A stretch of 64,000 bases of DNA from assembly GCA_018398585.1 (NCBI GenBank), contig JAGTTD010000005.1, positions 8,239,355-8,303,354 on the forward strand, given 5' to 3'. The notes below the pieces were generated by a model that was not told where the DNA came from, made no database searches, and saw nothing but the letters and a program-made list of their open reading frames with translations. Shown here piece by piece: positions 44,886-55,858 of the stretch (positions are counted from its first letter, which is position 1; each line of letters opens with the position of its first letter). The position numbers and the translations under genes are program-made. Source of the stretch: Simmondsia chinensis. Lineage: Eukaryota; Streptophyta; Magnoliopsida; Caryophyllales; Simmondsiaceae.

Positions 44886-45139
44886 GAAAATTGAAAATTA
44901 TTTAAAGGAAGATGTTTTCACTAAAAAATAATTGTTTTCGCAGTTTTATTTTGATTTTTCTATATTTTTTTTCTTTATTTAATCTTTTCTCAACTCATTT
45001 AGGTTTCGTATCTTTTTATTTTCCATAACTTATCAATCTGCATAGTAATTTATTTTTGTCAATAGTTTTTCCTTTTTTAGATCAACAATGTACTTCTATT
45101 ATCGAATCATATAAAAGTTGAAATTATTGCATTACAATT

Positions 45140-45470
45140 GAACATTGAGTACTGTAAAAAGGCATCAAAAACTAAATGTATAAGGACATTTGTTAAAGAT
45201 CCAATATTTAATAATGACGGAAAAATTAATAATTAAAATTCAACCAAGTATAGATAAAAATACATGACCCTAAATAGACGTATTACACAACTCATGGAAT
45301 CGATGTAACTGTAACTAATTAATGATATAGTACATTTTAAAACCATTTTCATAGTATATGTTACGCTTTTGTTTAAGTTTACTACATCATCTATGATTTT
45401 AATCCAACATAATTTAAACTTATACTTGTCTAAAAATAAAAATTTAAACAATAACCGTGCATTACACTCT
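45140..45470 (-). repeat. Dispersed repeat, uninterrupted copy, inverted relative to 37.6/43.1 kb
   Basis: On the minus strand it reads through GTGCACGG-like start, AAACAATAACCGTGCATT (reverse complement side), TGATGTAGTAAACTTAAAC and on past the point where Copia II split the other copy. It preserves the pre-insertion arrangement. Confidence 0.65.
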
Positions 45471-45764
45471 GTAGTTTTATTTGTTTGAATGCTATCGAAA
45501 AAGTTATCAATGTTTAATACGACAAAAAAATTGATTTACTTAGGGAAGACATTTTTATATAAAAAAGATAATCCTTTTCAGAATCATTTTTTTGTATTTT
45601 CTATGATTTTCCTTTATTTAATTTTTTTTATTTAAATCTTCTACAAATTCAACTTAAGCCTAAATTTTTTAAGAAACATCTGTTAAACTTTGTAATTATT
45701 TTTTTAATTTTTCTATATATTATTTCAGCTAAAATTATTTTGTGAATCTTTTTTTCCTTCTTTG

Positions 45765-45766
<2 letters not shown>

Positions 45767-45817
<51 letters not shown>
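45767..45817. repeat. AT microsatellite
   Basis: About 24 TA dinucleotides, next to a T-run that ends the LINE fragment. Confidence 0.9.
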
Positions 45818-45820
<3 letters not shown>

Positions 45821-46345
45821 TTTTTTTTTAGACAAAAGTGCCCGAAGGCAGACTATTCATTACTATCAGAAATAACAGCATACAAAACAGATGGCAGGGG
45901 CCTCGCAAACCACTCATAAGTGCAATAAAAACGTCGCCAAGTCTCTAATCAGGGGCTCTATCGCATTTTCTTTAGGTTCTGAAAGAAAAGAGATTTGAAC
46001 AGCAGTCTAGTCTGAAAAGCCGGAACCAGAACCGAAATTACACAGATATTTAATCAACAACCCTCCCTATGCATTTTGGCTACAAGACAATCCACACCAT
46101 TAACTTCTCTACAAACTCCATTGAAGGAAGAAAAAATAAAATCATCTAACAAAAGCCTGACATTCGAAACTAAAGCAGCCATATCCCACAAAGGGGAGCA
46201 ATCTCCATGAAAAAACTGAATAGCAGGAAGATAATCAGCCTCAAAATAAACGTGCTTGTAACCCTATATAACAGCAAAATGACAGGCAGCAGGAATATGT
46301 ATCATGCAAGTCTTCGTGCCTGAATCCATGGCTGAAGCCTTCATG
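45821..46345 (-). mobile_element. LINE 3' end (RNase H remnant)
   Basis: The T-run at 45821-45829 is the minus-strand A tail. Reading down from 46,345 gives AMDSGTKTCMIHIPAACHFA, a stop, GYKHVYFEADYLPAIQFFHG and NGVDCLVAKMHREG, the order of a plant LINE RNase H domain (Glu/Asp of the VYFEAD block retained). Then a 3' untranslated region. Dead. Confidence 0.65.
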
Positions 46346-46355
46346 GTCCACCAAA

Positions 46356-46734
46356 TGATACGCATCCTACGTCAGCTGCCACGTCATTCCTTCATGCCAC
46401 ATCATCATTGGATGTCACATCAGTAAATTAGCAACTAATCCTTCAAGTTAACCCTAGTTATCTTATCAGTTAGTATAAATAATGTTGAGAATTTTGTATG
46501 AGTTCTCTCTCTCCCATAATCTTCTTCTCTATCGCCCCCTTTTCTGTCGATCTTTTTCTCCCTTTATGTCTTATATACTCTATTATACTTGTAAATTCTT
46601 ACAGTATAGTGAGATATATATATCAACATGCACTTATTTGATGAGTATTTGGTTGTAGACTGATATGTGACATGGCACCCGATGATGATGTGGCATGAAG
46701 AAGTGACGTGGCAGCCGATGTAGGATGCATATCA
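46356..46734. mobile_element. 379-bp element with about 70-bp inverted ends
   Basis: Starts TGATACGCATCCTACGTCAG and ends CGATGTAGGATGCATATCA; the arms also share GCTGCCACGTCA and CATGCCACATCATCAT. The centre has a GTATAAATAATG and CT-rich stretch like an LTR promoter, so it could be a solo LTR with palindromic ends rather than a DNA element. No matching target duplication. Confidence 0.55.
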
Positions 46735-47639
46735 CCGCATCAACATAGCCTTTTAGTAATTGGGTTTTGGCTTGATTTATAATGGGCCCCAGTTAATTGG
46801 TTTATATGGTACAAGAGTCATACAATTCAACTTTGAGTTTTGGTCAATTTGGTCCATAGAGTTCAGGAGATAAGTTTTAATAAGTAAATACTGGGCTGAG
46901 TTGAGAAGAGAGAAAAGTTTTGAGTTGATGAATTAATTTTTTGATTTATAAATTTTGTGTTTAAGTTGATAATTCGTCAATTATGATAAAATAAATTTCT
47001 ACTACAAACTTCAGGATATGACATTACCTTTCCGACATATGTTGTCACTTTTTTAATGTATGATATCAGTCTTTCGTTCCTTTTGTAGATTTACTAATTA
47101 CTAGTTTTGATACATGACTCGGCTCAATTTGTTAGTCTAATTGGGTCGAATTGAGCTCGTTACCGATCCGAGCATGCTACCAAATTGATCACACTGTTGT
47201 GTCAAGCTTGCTTATTACTTTATTAAAATGAATTACTAATTGCTAATCAGCTCACATTTTACTGCTATATATGTTGTATGCAAACACTGTAGAAAAACTA
47301 GAAACCAGAAGAAAAGCATTTTCTGCTCAACTATCTTCTGCACAGCTCTGACTTTATGTCAAAGTAAGAACACAACCACCCACAATGAAGGTCCAGGAAT
47401 ACTAGTTCAACAACCAGTAGTAGACATTGAGTGCAGATGATAGCTGACTAGTACACGAGAAAGACACTACGGTCCTGCTTGATGCATAGAATTGGAGCCT
47501 CGAATTGGGGTTGAGACTGCAATTAAGGTATAAAATTTCAATTATGTTTGGTTTACCCGCTAGCATTAGAATTACAATTCCATAGCTTTATTGAAAATCA
47601 TATTAACTCTGTTGAACTAAAACCTAAAATAATTCAACT
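46735..47639. other. AT-rich spacer, no gene seen
   Basis: The short frame at 47240-47440 has no recognisable domain. Confidence 0.5.
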
Positions 47640-48504
47640 TCAGTAATTCGAAACCCAAGATGACTTGAAACCAAAACACCCAACCAACATTTGACATGAA
47701 ATTCAAAAAATGACTCTATTTGGATGACTTAAACCCAAATTGATCTAACTCGACCCTTACCTAACCCAATCTAACTCAAAGTTGGAAATACTCAAACTAA
47801 TGGCCCAAACATTCTTGATAACTCAAACCTGAAATGGCTTCACTTAACTTAGACCTAACTCAAACACTACCCAATCGAGCTGATCCAAAACACGTGATAA
47901 CCAAACCTAATTGACCCAAAACTTAGATGACTTAAACCCGACCATGCCAATCCGAATCCTAGAATGAACTAATCAAATTAACTCAAAATCTAACACCGCT
48001 TGAGCAGGATATGATTCACCCAACTAAAACCCAACCTGAGTTGACTCGAAACTCAAAATCACTCAAATCCTAAATGATCCTATCCGACTGAAACCTGACA
48101 CTAGTTGACCCAAAATCTGAAATGATCTAACTTGATTGATTATTATTAAATTATAGTATCAACTTCCTACTCTTTTGATTAGCCAAATAATGAAACTTCA
48201 ATTCCATTCTAATTTCATTCCATCAAGATCGGAATCGGAAATGTACTCCACAATTCAATTCCAATTCCATGTTCCAAATAGAGCATAAATGAACAAAAGA
48301 CAGAACACCTCATCTAGTATTCACGAGTTGCACAATTTTATTAGGCTGTCAGATTCCTTAAGTCAAGGGCCAGGAAGTTCATCATTTCATGAGACATCCG
48401 GAAATGGACATCAAGCAGGCGTAAAGTGATTCTGTGCTAGCAGGATTCTAGGATTACCGACATCAAGAATCTAACAATGATCATCAACACGGTAGGACCC
48501 TGAT

Positions 48505-48645
48505 GCTTTCTAGGGTAGGGTGCCCTTCAAAAATAGCCTCCTTTCAAGGTTGCACTCTACAAGGGTAAGGCTGCATACATTTCACCCTCCCCGGAATTTG
48601 TCTAGGGAGCCTTTTGAAGCAGTGGCTTTGTTGTTGTTGTTGTAT
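48505..48645 (+). mobile_element. SINE of the 5S-SINE body type, orthologous to 15392-15530
   Basis: Same location in the duplicated block, with AAGGCTGCATACATTTCACC and a TTGTTGTTGTTGTTG tail. Flanking GGTAGGACCCTGA and GATAGGACCACGAC are the decayed target repeats. No 5S head. Confidence 0.8.
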
Positions 48646-48946
48646 GATAGGACCACGACCTCCCTATTTGAAAGCAAGTTGCACAATGCAGAAAACGCGA
48701 GAAAAGCAGAAACGAAAGCAAGAATGGGAGAGTGGAGAGTCATAGAAATTTCTAAGATTGGCAGCATTGACCCTGGAATGACTAAGAGATGTACCCCCCT
48801 GACAAAGCAAAGCAAGGCTAGTAAGCCCGTTAAAATCCATTTCATGATAGAGTAGCCAGCATGTCTATTAATTTAAAACAAAGATGCCATATAACGTGTC
48901 AAAATGCAAAGAGAGAAGAAACAAAGAAGGATGATCAACAAGAACA

Positions 48947-49062
48947 ACGACGACAACCCAATGCCTCAAAGAGGCTCCCACCAGGGCAACTGGGGAGGGT
49001 AAGATTTACGCAACCTTATCCTTAAGGGGTGCCACCGTATAGAAAGATGTTCATTCAACTAA
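48947..49062 (-). mobile_element. SINE of the 5S-SINE body type
   Basis: ACAACGACGACAACCCAATG, CAAAGAGGCTCCCACC and GATTTACGCAACCTTATCC are the reverse complement of the common body and tail. Absent from copy A. The target duplication is not clear and no 5S head was seen. Confidence 0.7.
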
Positions 49063-49466
49063 AAACTACTATTACATATAGCATCAAGCATCCAAAACAA
49101 AATCCCTTCTAGGACCTCCAATGCAACAATTCATGGGCTGAGAATATATAAAGCTCTAATCTAAAAAAAAATTCCCCTATGTGCAAGGACCTTAACTTTC
49201 CACAAGAAAAGAAATGTTGGGATAAGCATTAAATTAGAGTAGGGAACCAAAACATTGGAAGAGAGTACGCTCAAATCATTGAGTCAAAATCACCTAAAAG
49301 TACATCATCAGGTGGAATAAGAAAGATGACTTCGTGACAACTTAACGAATAAAGGATAGATGCACTGAATAGATTCAATCAACCCTGACACAGTGCAGAA
49401 AGGTTTACACCACAGTTATATCGACGTGAAAGCTCCAAGCAGCTGAATAATGATTCAAGTGCTTAG

Positions 49467-49605
49467 CAGCAGCAGCAACAATCTAGTGCCTCAAAGAGGC
49501 TCCTCCAAGGCAAGGTCTGAAGAGGGTAACATGTATACAACCTTACTCCTATAGTGTGCTACCCTGTAGAGAGATCATTTCCTAAGGGCCCCCAACCTTA
49601 AAAAG
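49467..49605 (-). mobile_element. SINE of the 5S-SINE body type with perfect target duplication
   Basis: Perfect 18-bp repeat AATGATTCAAGTGCTTAG at 49449-49466 and 49606-49623. Body in reverse complement: CTAGTGCCTCAAAGAGGC, TGTATACAACCTTACTCC, ending GGGCCCCCAACCTT, the word that joins 5S to body in copies 2 and 3. Inserted in copy B only. Confidence 0.85.
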
Positions 49606-49623
49606 AATGATTCAAGTGCTTAG

Positions 49624-50703
49624 ATCAAATAATAAGCATTAGCCACTTCATTATGAATCATGTCTAGTGGAAGTCGACCTTCCACGACAATTAGCACCAT
49701 TAAAGGAGCAACGGTCAAGGAAGGGAGTACTGTGTGGATTATAACAGCAATATGATTAGGATAACTCTTGAGCAAAAGGAAAATCCCCTGTTCAAGTATG
49801 TCCTTGGATGCAAATGTATAACTTGAAGGAAGTACCATAAGTGTTTCTAAATGTATAACTTGAAGGAAGTACCATAAGTGTTTCAGTAGCAGACTGATTT
49901 TTTTTGATTGATCATTTGTGCATCTTCTTACAGTAGAATGCCTACAGGTTACTTGAAATCACAAATCTCAACACATTTAAACTACTATTAGTCTACCCCT
50001 AGCTTCTTAATAGACTGGTAGAACTTGCTTGCAGTCACATAACATTTACTTAACAAATTTTCGATTTCTAAATTCTTTCTGATGACCTATCTTGGTGCTA
50101 TTTCAATTGTAATATTGTATCAATGAAATGAGGGATGCGACAGGAACAGGACAAATAAAACCATGCATTGTTGAGATAATCTTCATAAGCCACGCTAGGA
50201 TACAGGATTCCAAAAACAACACAATTATATAATCCCATAGAACCTCAAAATGTCGCCAAGAAATAACATACTACTCCATGCAAAGGTCCATGCATGCCTA
50301 AAGGCCCTAAACCATATGACTTTGACAATAATCAACAATGTTGTAAGAATGCAATCTTTTTTGTGCAAAACACGTCTAATACAAAACAAAATCACCTCAC
50401 ACCACAAGCCCGCTCCAAGCCCCAAAAGTATAAGATCTAGAATGAACAGAACATGCTATTTATATTACTAAAAGCCCTCACAACTCAATCCATAATTTAC
50501 AATGGCTTTGAAATATACTCCTCTCTTTTTATACAAGCACTTGCCAAAGGTGATTCAATCTATCATAGACTAGTACCAGAGCTGAGTACAAAACTAGTGG
50601 GAACAATGCCGACGCATTTTTGGTCCATTTACTACCAAGAACAATCCAAATATAACCAAAAAAAAACCTCAACTTCCCATAAGACACCCACCTTATTCGA
50701 AAT
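49624..50703. other. Duplicated spacer, no gene seen
   Basis: Aligns to about 16.2-16.95 kb of copy A; the short frames on either strand are not conserved between the copies. Confidence 0.5.
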
Positions 50704-50711
50704 AAGACTAG

Positions 50712-51166
50712 CAGAGGTGTAAACGAACCGAACGTTCGATGAACTACTCGTGTTCATTATGAGGGTTCGATAGCTTATCGAGCCTAGTTCGAACAAGAGG
50801 GTGCTCGGCCCATTAACTTTCCCGAACAGTTTGATAAGCGCTCAATAAGAGGCTCAATATGAGCCCGTTAAAAGCTCATTCAGGGCTCTTTAAAAGCTCG
50901 TTAGTAGTTGGTATTGGCTTAAAAATGGTTGGATAATGGCTCGATAGTAACTTGAAAAGCTTGGCTCGGTTTTAAGCTCAATTGGGCTCGATAATGAGCT
51001 CGACTTGACTCGATAAGACTGACGAGCCGAGACAAGTATTGAACACACTAAAATCGTATCGAACGGAGTTCGAACAAGATTTGGAAATGCTTGGGCCGAT
51101 AAGCCTTATAGAACTCGAGTTCAAACAAGTAGGTGCTCGAATCGGCTCGGCTCCGCTACACCCCTA
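50712..51166. mobile_element. 455-bp hAT-like MITE with empty site in copy A
   Basis: Starts CAGAGGTGTAAACGAACC and ends CCGCTACACCCCTA (inverted ends CAGAGGTGTA/TAGGGGTGTA). Eight-base target repeats AAGACTAG (50704-50711) and AAGATTAG (51167-51174). The matching place in copy A (near 16,970) has flank joined to flank without the element. The interior is full of GCTCGA/TCGAGC words; no transposase. Confidence 0.85.
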
Positions 51167-51174
51167 AAGATTAG

Positions 51175-52557
51175 AATGATTGCTCTCAAATATTCAACAA
51201 CTTGGCCAGAGATAATAGTTTTGAGTTGATAAGTCAATAATGGCGGGGCCACGCTTGCTTAGCACAATGGCATCTAACAATTCTTCATCAGAAAATTCCT
51301 ATAATTCTTTGGATGACGCTTGAATCTATAACACAAAACATTGTAATGGATACCTACATATCGATTATAAGTTCATGAAATTATTAGCAATTAAATAAAT
51401 GCCTGAACCACATCATTTTCAACCCTCACCTCTCAAGGAAAGCATGCTATGGGAAGATAAGCTAATATTCATGATGATATATAACAAGGAGAACTTAATA
51501 TAAGGTTGACAGAGCTAAAATTCTAGAAAGGACAGAATGGATGAAAGTGGTGGATCAAGTAAGTAAGTCAGCCACATTCATGGTTGAAATGAACCATTCA
51601 ATTAGTTTTGCACAAATTTTGACAAGAGAAGCATATCAAGGCAGAAAATAGTCACATAGATTACAGAAAAAGATAAGAGATTTTAGCATGTGCATTTGTA
51701 TCACAATAAAAAAGTCAAGAAAAGTATCTGCTTGTAAGGGGTAGCCAGGTCAAAAGAGACATACAACTTACTGTCCTTGAAGCAAACGTAACCTTCATTC
51801 TTCTTGATCTTACCCCTTGTAGCCAATAATCATGCTACATGCCTACTCCTCTAAAGCAACTATGTGCTTCTATCCAATATCAGTTCAAAATGTCCTTTGG
51901 ATCCAATTCCATGGAATGTGAAGAAGGAACTTTGTTCACATGTTATTCTAAAATGCTAAGATTGCAATTTTCCATGTATTTCGTTAGAGAAAAATACTAG
52001 AAATTTTAGAGATCAATACATGCCACTGAATTTCTTGTGTGAAAAAGAGGTCTTTCCAAGATCTCTCCATACATAAAGATCTAAAAGTTTCATTAAATTA
52101 CCGTTTTGGAACAAGTAGTTTCCAAAGGAGAGTCAAACTCAGGCTATCTAGAAAGGAGACAGGACCTAGGCATGACATATGTAGGTTACCGTGATAACAA
52201 GTATACAATCTTTCATGGGCAGCAAGAAATTGCCATGACATTAGTCTCTTGATCGATTGGTTTGCTGCTCATTCAGTGAGCTTCATTTCCCCCTGATGAA
52301 TGATGCGTTAACAAAGTAGCTCAAGAAGTGGTGTTTGTATTTTTTTTTTTTCATTATTTCTATAAAAAGATAGGGTAAACGAAAAATAAAATCATTCATG
52401 GGCTTCTATATAAGGTTAAGCTTTTGATATGCTTGACTTCTTGAAAATTAGAAAACACCAAATCTAGTGCAAGATTAACTCTAGAATTCTTATGAGAAGG
52501 CAATATAGTCATATCATGCAATAAGATCAAGGGCAAGCTTGTCAGCATTTTGGATTC
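51175..52557. other. Duplicated spacer with a copy-B-only segment
   Basis: Aligns to about 16.98-17.77 kb, except for about 640 bases near 51,780-52,420 not present in copy A. That segment has no recognised protein or repeat ends. Confidence 0.5.
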
Positions 52558-53015
52558 CACATTTTTAGTTCTTGCAAGAATTTGGCAAAAACTAAAAACG
52601 AAAAAATAGAAAACAACAGATTGATTCCAATTTATCAAAAACCAAACACTAAAAAGAGAAAACAACACAAAACATGCCAAAAGATAAACAACTAGCAATA
52701 GCAGCATAGAATCATTAAATGGGGCTCACGTGTACATGCAGTTGAACCAAGGTATTGCTTTACAACATGGAAATACATGTACATGTCATGGTGATGGAAT
52801 GGAACAAGGTGTCACGCATATGTGGGGTTTTGTGAGACCAAAAGAAACCGTGGTGGTGGTTTTACTCAAGTTGAGGTAATGGTAAAGTGATGATTCACCT
52901 GTTTTATGGATGATGTTGGTGGTGTGGTCTTGAAAGATGATCGACAATGACAGCTATCAATGCCTTCCTTTGTGCTTGTCTCGTAACCCAAGGTTCAGGC
53001 ACGAGTTCGAGATAG

Positions 53016-53853
53016 TCAACGAAGCTCGGTAGCCACTTGCATCATCTTCAACCCGAGACGCTGAAATCTCAGTTCTATCTCTTCAAACCTTCTCTGGGTA
53101 TAATGAACATAGTCGTCATCAAAGTCGTCTCTCTCGTACATGTCACCAATGGAGGTGTACTTCAATCTCCCATTTGCCATGACGGAAACGTTCTATGCTC
53201 TGATACTAACTGATGCAGATCGCAAAATTGCCTTAAGTAAAAGAGGAAGGATTCAACAATCTTCCTTAATTCTTATTGCTCAAGCAAGGAAAGAACAAGG
53301 AAAATAAGTATTCAATCTTAATTCCCACCTAGAGAATAAGAGAAATAAAAGTAACAGTTCAGATTTATTCAAAATCAAAATTCCCTAAGACTATAAATTA
53401 ATGGTCTATTTATAGGCACTTATATAGCCCTACTCCTAATTCAAATTGAATTATAAAAAAACACAATCATATTCTAATTCTAACTAAACCTAATATAATC
53501 TTTACATAGCTTCAAAATCCTAAACCTAATTACATGATGGACTAAAAATAAACTCTAGAAAATAAAACATTAATTAAACAAAAGACATAAATCTAAATAA
53601 TTTTAAAAAAACCCTAATTAAATCCTAATTAAAATAAAAGAATATTCATGTTGTTACTCAGCCCAGCTTCAATTCCAACAATTCTCGAGCTCAGGTTTCT
53701 CCCTTTTCCATCTCAATTGGGCTAAGTTCGGGCCTATTTCCATTAAAATAAAAGAATATTCACGTTGTTGCTCAGCCCAGTTTCAATTCCAACAATTCTT
53801 GAGCTTTGGTTTCTCCCTTTTCCCATCTCAATCTGGCTAAGTTCGGGCCTATT
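53016..53853 (-). mobile_element. LTR-retrotransposon 5' fragment: LTR, primer site, gag start
   Basis: An LTR-like stretch from about 53,853 to 53,211 (minus) ends CTGCATCA, then GT and TAGTATCAGAGC (53208-53197), one base off the Met-tRNA primer site. A short gag-like start (MANGRLKYTSIGDMYERDDF at 53180) stops at a TGA, 53016-53018. The LTR has TATAAATAGACC near 53,410 and a two-unit tandem of about 111 bases (53,629-53,852). No second LTR was found; the fragment lies where the 3' flank of the copy A F-box gene should continue. Confidence 0.65.
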
Positions 53854-55154
53854 TGGTAGAGCCATCTTGGAGGCGGCCATAGAAAGTTAGAATAACCTTG
53901 AAAAGCTGATATCAAGCCACTACCAGTTCCTAGGTGGAACACGCCAACCAAAGGATCCTCGCTTGTTTTGTCAAAGAAGAAGTCATCAGGATAAAGACTG
54001 CCTTCATAACCAGGAAAATGATATATTGGGAAGAAGATGCAATCCCCTCTGCACCCTGGAAAATCCCTTGCCTCAGCAAAAAAGCAGTAATCCGTACACA
54101 CAAACAACACCCTCCCATCCAAACTCTCCACCTCCTCCCACTTACACACCCCTTCATTCAACTTATAAATGTTAAACTTGAGCTCAATAGCAGCATTGTA
54201 TACTCTTTCAATCAAATACAACTCTCCTGAGGACTCCACTAGTCGCTTCCGTGTAACACCCTGATAACCAGTCCGAAGCGGAACATTGACAATCACGTCG
54301 ATTCTCATCAAACCATACTGTATGACATAAACCCTTGCCCTTTTATCAAGTGCATAAACCTTTCCGTTGTAGTTCACAACATCATCAAAAAGAGAAACCC
54401 GACGGTATTGTATGCAACCCCAACTCTCATCCCTTAACCTCACAAAAGCCAAAATCCCATCATCATACAACACCACCACAATGCAATCATCAATACTCGG
54501 AGACTTGCAATTTGGATCGAAAAACACAACTTGTTTATTAATAGACCGAACACAACTTCTATCAAGGTCATAATTTTGCTTTGCGTCCCACCTGAAATTA
54601 TATCCCTTGCAAACCTCTAAAACATCAAACCCATATAAACCCAACACTTGAAAGAATTTTTGGCCAAAATCTTTGAGTATGTCCCTTGTAAGGGGTCTCC
54701 TTACACAAAATTTACCTGGGATAACTTCTTCAACAGTAATCAACCAGGGTTTTGAGTCTTTTGAGTGCTTGTTTGTGGGTTTAATGAGGTAAGTGGTGTT
54801 GGCAACAAGGATGAGAGACCAGCCACGATAGACGTATTCGGAGAAATCTGTGGAATTTAAAAGAGGAGGAGGAACAGCGGAAAGTTTGTGAGGGAAAAGA
54901 TGTGATAAATTTGGGAGATTTTGGGGGGGTTCAGGGACCACAGACCTCCAATTTCGACAGACTGATCGGAAACGGACGATGTCGTTTCGACTGTGGAGAT
55001 TACCGGCGATCATTGATAGGAGCTCCGGGAAGAGGTAGGACCAGTCAACCCGGCGACAGGAAACCCCAATTTTCTCTCTCATAGGGTTTTCATTATCCTC
55101 CTTAACCACCACCAAATAATATTTGCCAAATAAGTGTAAGACTTGAACCCTCAT
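53772..55154 (-). CDS. F-box/DUF295 protein (SKIP23-like), copy B, open (460 aa)
   Basis: One open frame with an F-box near residues 34-75 (VDWSYLFPELLSMIAGNL, then FRSVCRNWRSVV) and a C-terminal DUF295 region (FHLGTGSGLISAFQGYSNFL). The family includes SKIP23-type F-box proteins, substrate adaptors of SCF ubiquitin ligases; the target is unknown. Two starts are possible: 55154 (A at -3) or 55082 (MREKIGVSC, aligning to the copy A start). The TATA box at 55250-55257 is upstream of both. The last 27 or so residues (QIGPNLARLRWEKGETKAQE and on) are encoded by the inserted LTR: copy A stops right after RWLY, whereas here the TAG position reads CAA. Full-length F-box and DUF295 are otherwise intact. 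Confidence 0.82.
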   Translation of the reverse strand: MRVQVLHLFGKYYLVVVKEDNENPMREKIGVSCRRVDWSYLFPELLSMIAGNLHSRNDIVRFRSVCRNWRSVVPEPPQNLPNLSHLFPHKLSAVPPPLLNSTDFSEYVYRGWSLILVANTTYLIKPTNKHSKDSKPWLITVEEVIPGKFCVRRPLTRDILKDFGQKFFQVLGLYGFDVLEVCKGYNFRWDAKQNYDLDRSCVRSINKQVVFFDPNCKSPSIDDCIVVVLYDDGILAFVRLRDESWGCIQYRRVSLFDDVVNYNGKVYALDKRARVYVIQYGLMRIDVIVNVPLRTGYQGVTRKRLVESSGELYLIERVYNAAIELKFNIYKLNEGVCKWEEVESLDGRVLFVCTDYCFFAEARDFPGCRGDCIFFPIYHFPGYEGSLYPDDFFFDKTSEDPLVGVFHLGTGSGLISAFQGYSNFLWPPPRWLYQIGPNLARLRWEKGETKAQELLELKLG

Positions 55155-55249
55155 TATTAGGGTTTAGGGATTAGGGATTAGGGTTTTGTTTCTGTTTCTG
55201 TTTGAATAATAACAACGAGGAAGGGGAACCTCAACCTCCCTCTGAAATA

Positions 55250-55257
55250 TATTTATA
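55250..55257 (-). promoter_or_regulatory. TATA box of F-box copy B
   Basis: TATAAATA on the minus strand within a conserved CCCTATAAATAT context shared with copy A. Confidence 0.6.
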
Positions 55258-55280
55258 GGGTTTGGTTGGTTGAGAGAGGC

Positions 55281-55627
55281 GGATGGAGCTTGGGATTTAC
55301 AAAATTAAAAAGGTGGTTGTGAATATTTGATTAAAAAAAGTTCGAACATTTTCAATAATTACGTAGTTAAACGCCATTAAATTTCTGATCATTTACCCTT
55401 AAATATACAGATAGATCAAGGTAACACATATGGTGCTTAGCAGACATGGAGGGTACAAAAATGTAATCAAGTTTTTCTTTTTCTTTTTCTTTTTTTTTGC
55501 TTTGTTCTGCTGTAATTTGTATCTTTTTATCAAAAATATATAACTACAAATATTATATTATTTGTTATAATTAGTAATATTAATAATATTTACATTTCGT
55601 CCAAAAAAACTATTTACATAATTTTCT
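55281..55627. other. Upstream flank of F-box copy B
   Basis: 55,450-55,580 matches 21,190-21,320 plus 21,437-21,480 of copy A and carries the empty target site of the 21.3 kb SINE. No gene. Confidence 0.55.
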
Positions 55628-55858
55628 CTCGATAGAGCTAATGAAGCAACTGTTTTTTTAGTAATGATACAGTAAAATAACAAAAGTACCCTTTAATACT
55701 CGTATAGTTGCTTTACCAATTTGAAATTCGAGATGCTGTATTATATAAAAACTATTTTTTTTTGCTTAATTTGGTTAAAAATATAGTTATTAAAGAGTAT
55801 TTTTATCTTTTTATTGTAACATTAATAAAACAAGTAGCTCCCATATCAACTCTATTGA
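55628..55858. mobile_element. Inverted-repeat element (MITE-like)
   Basis: CTCGATAGAGCTAATGAAGC and, inverted at the right, AGCTCCCATATCAACTCTAT; the arms continue with AGTAATGATACAGTAAAA and its inverse over about 75 bases. Exact ends and target duplication not determined. Confidence 0.55.

Larger units (their letters stand above)
47640..55280. repeat. Segmental duplication block Y, copy B (partner 14340-19225)
   Basis: Same order and orientation as copy A. Additional in this copy: two extra SINEs (48.95 and 49.5 kb), a 455-bp hAT-like MITE, a segment at about 51.78-52.42 kb, and an LTR fragment from about 52.56 to 53.85 kb that replaces the downstream flank of the F-box gene. Confidence 0.85.
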
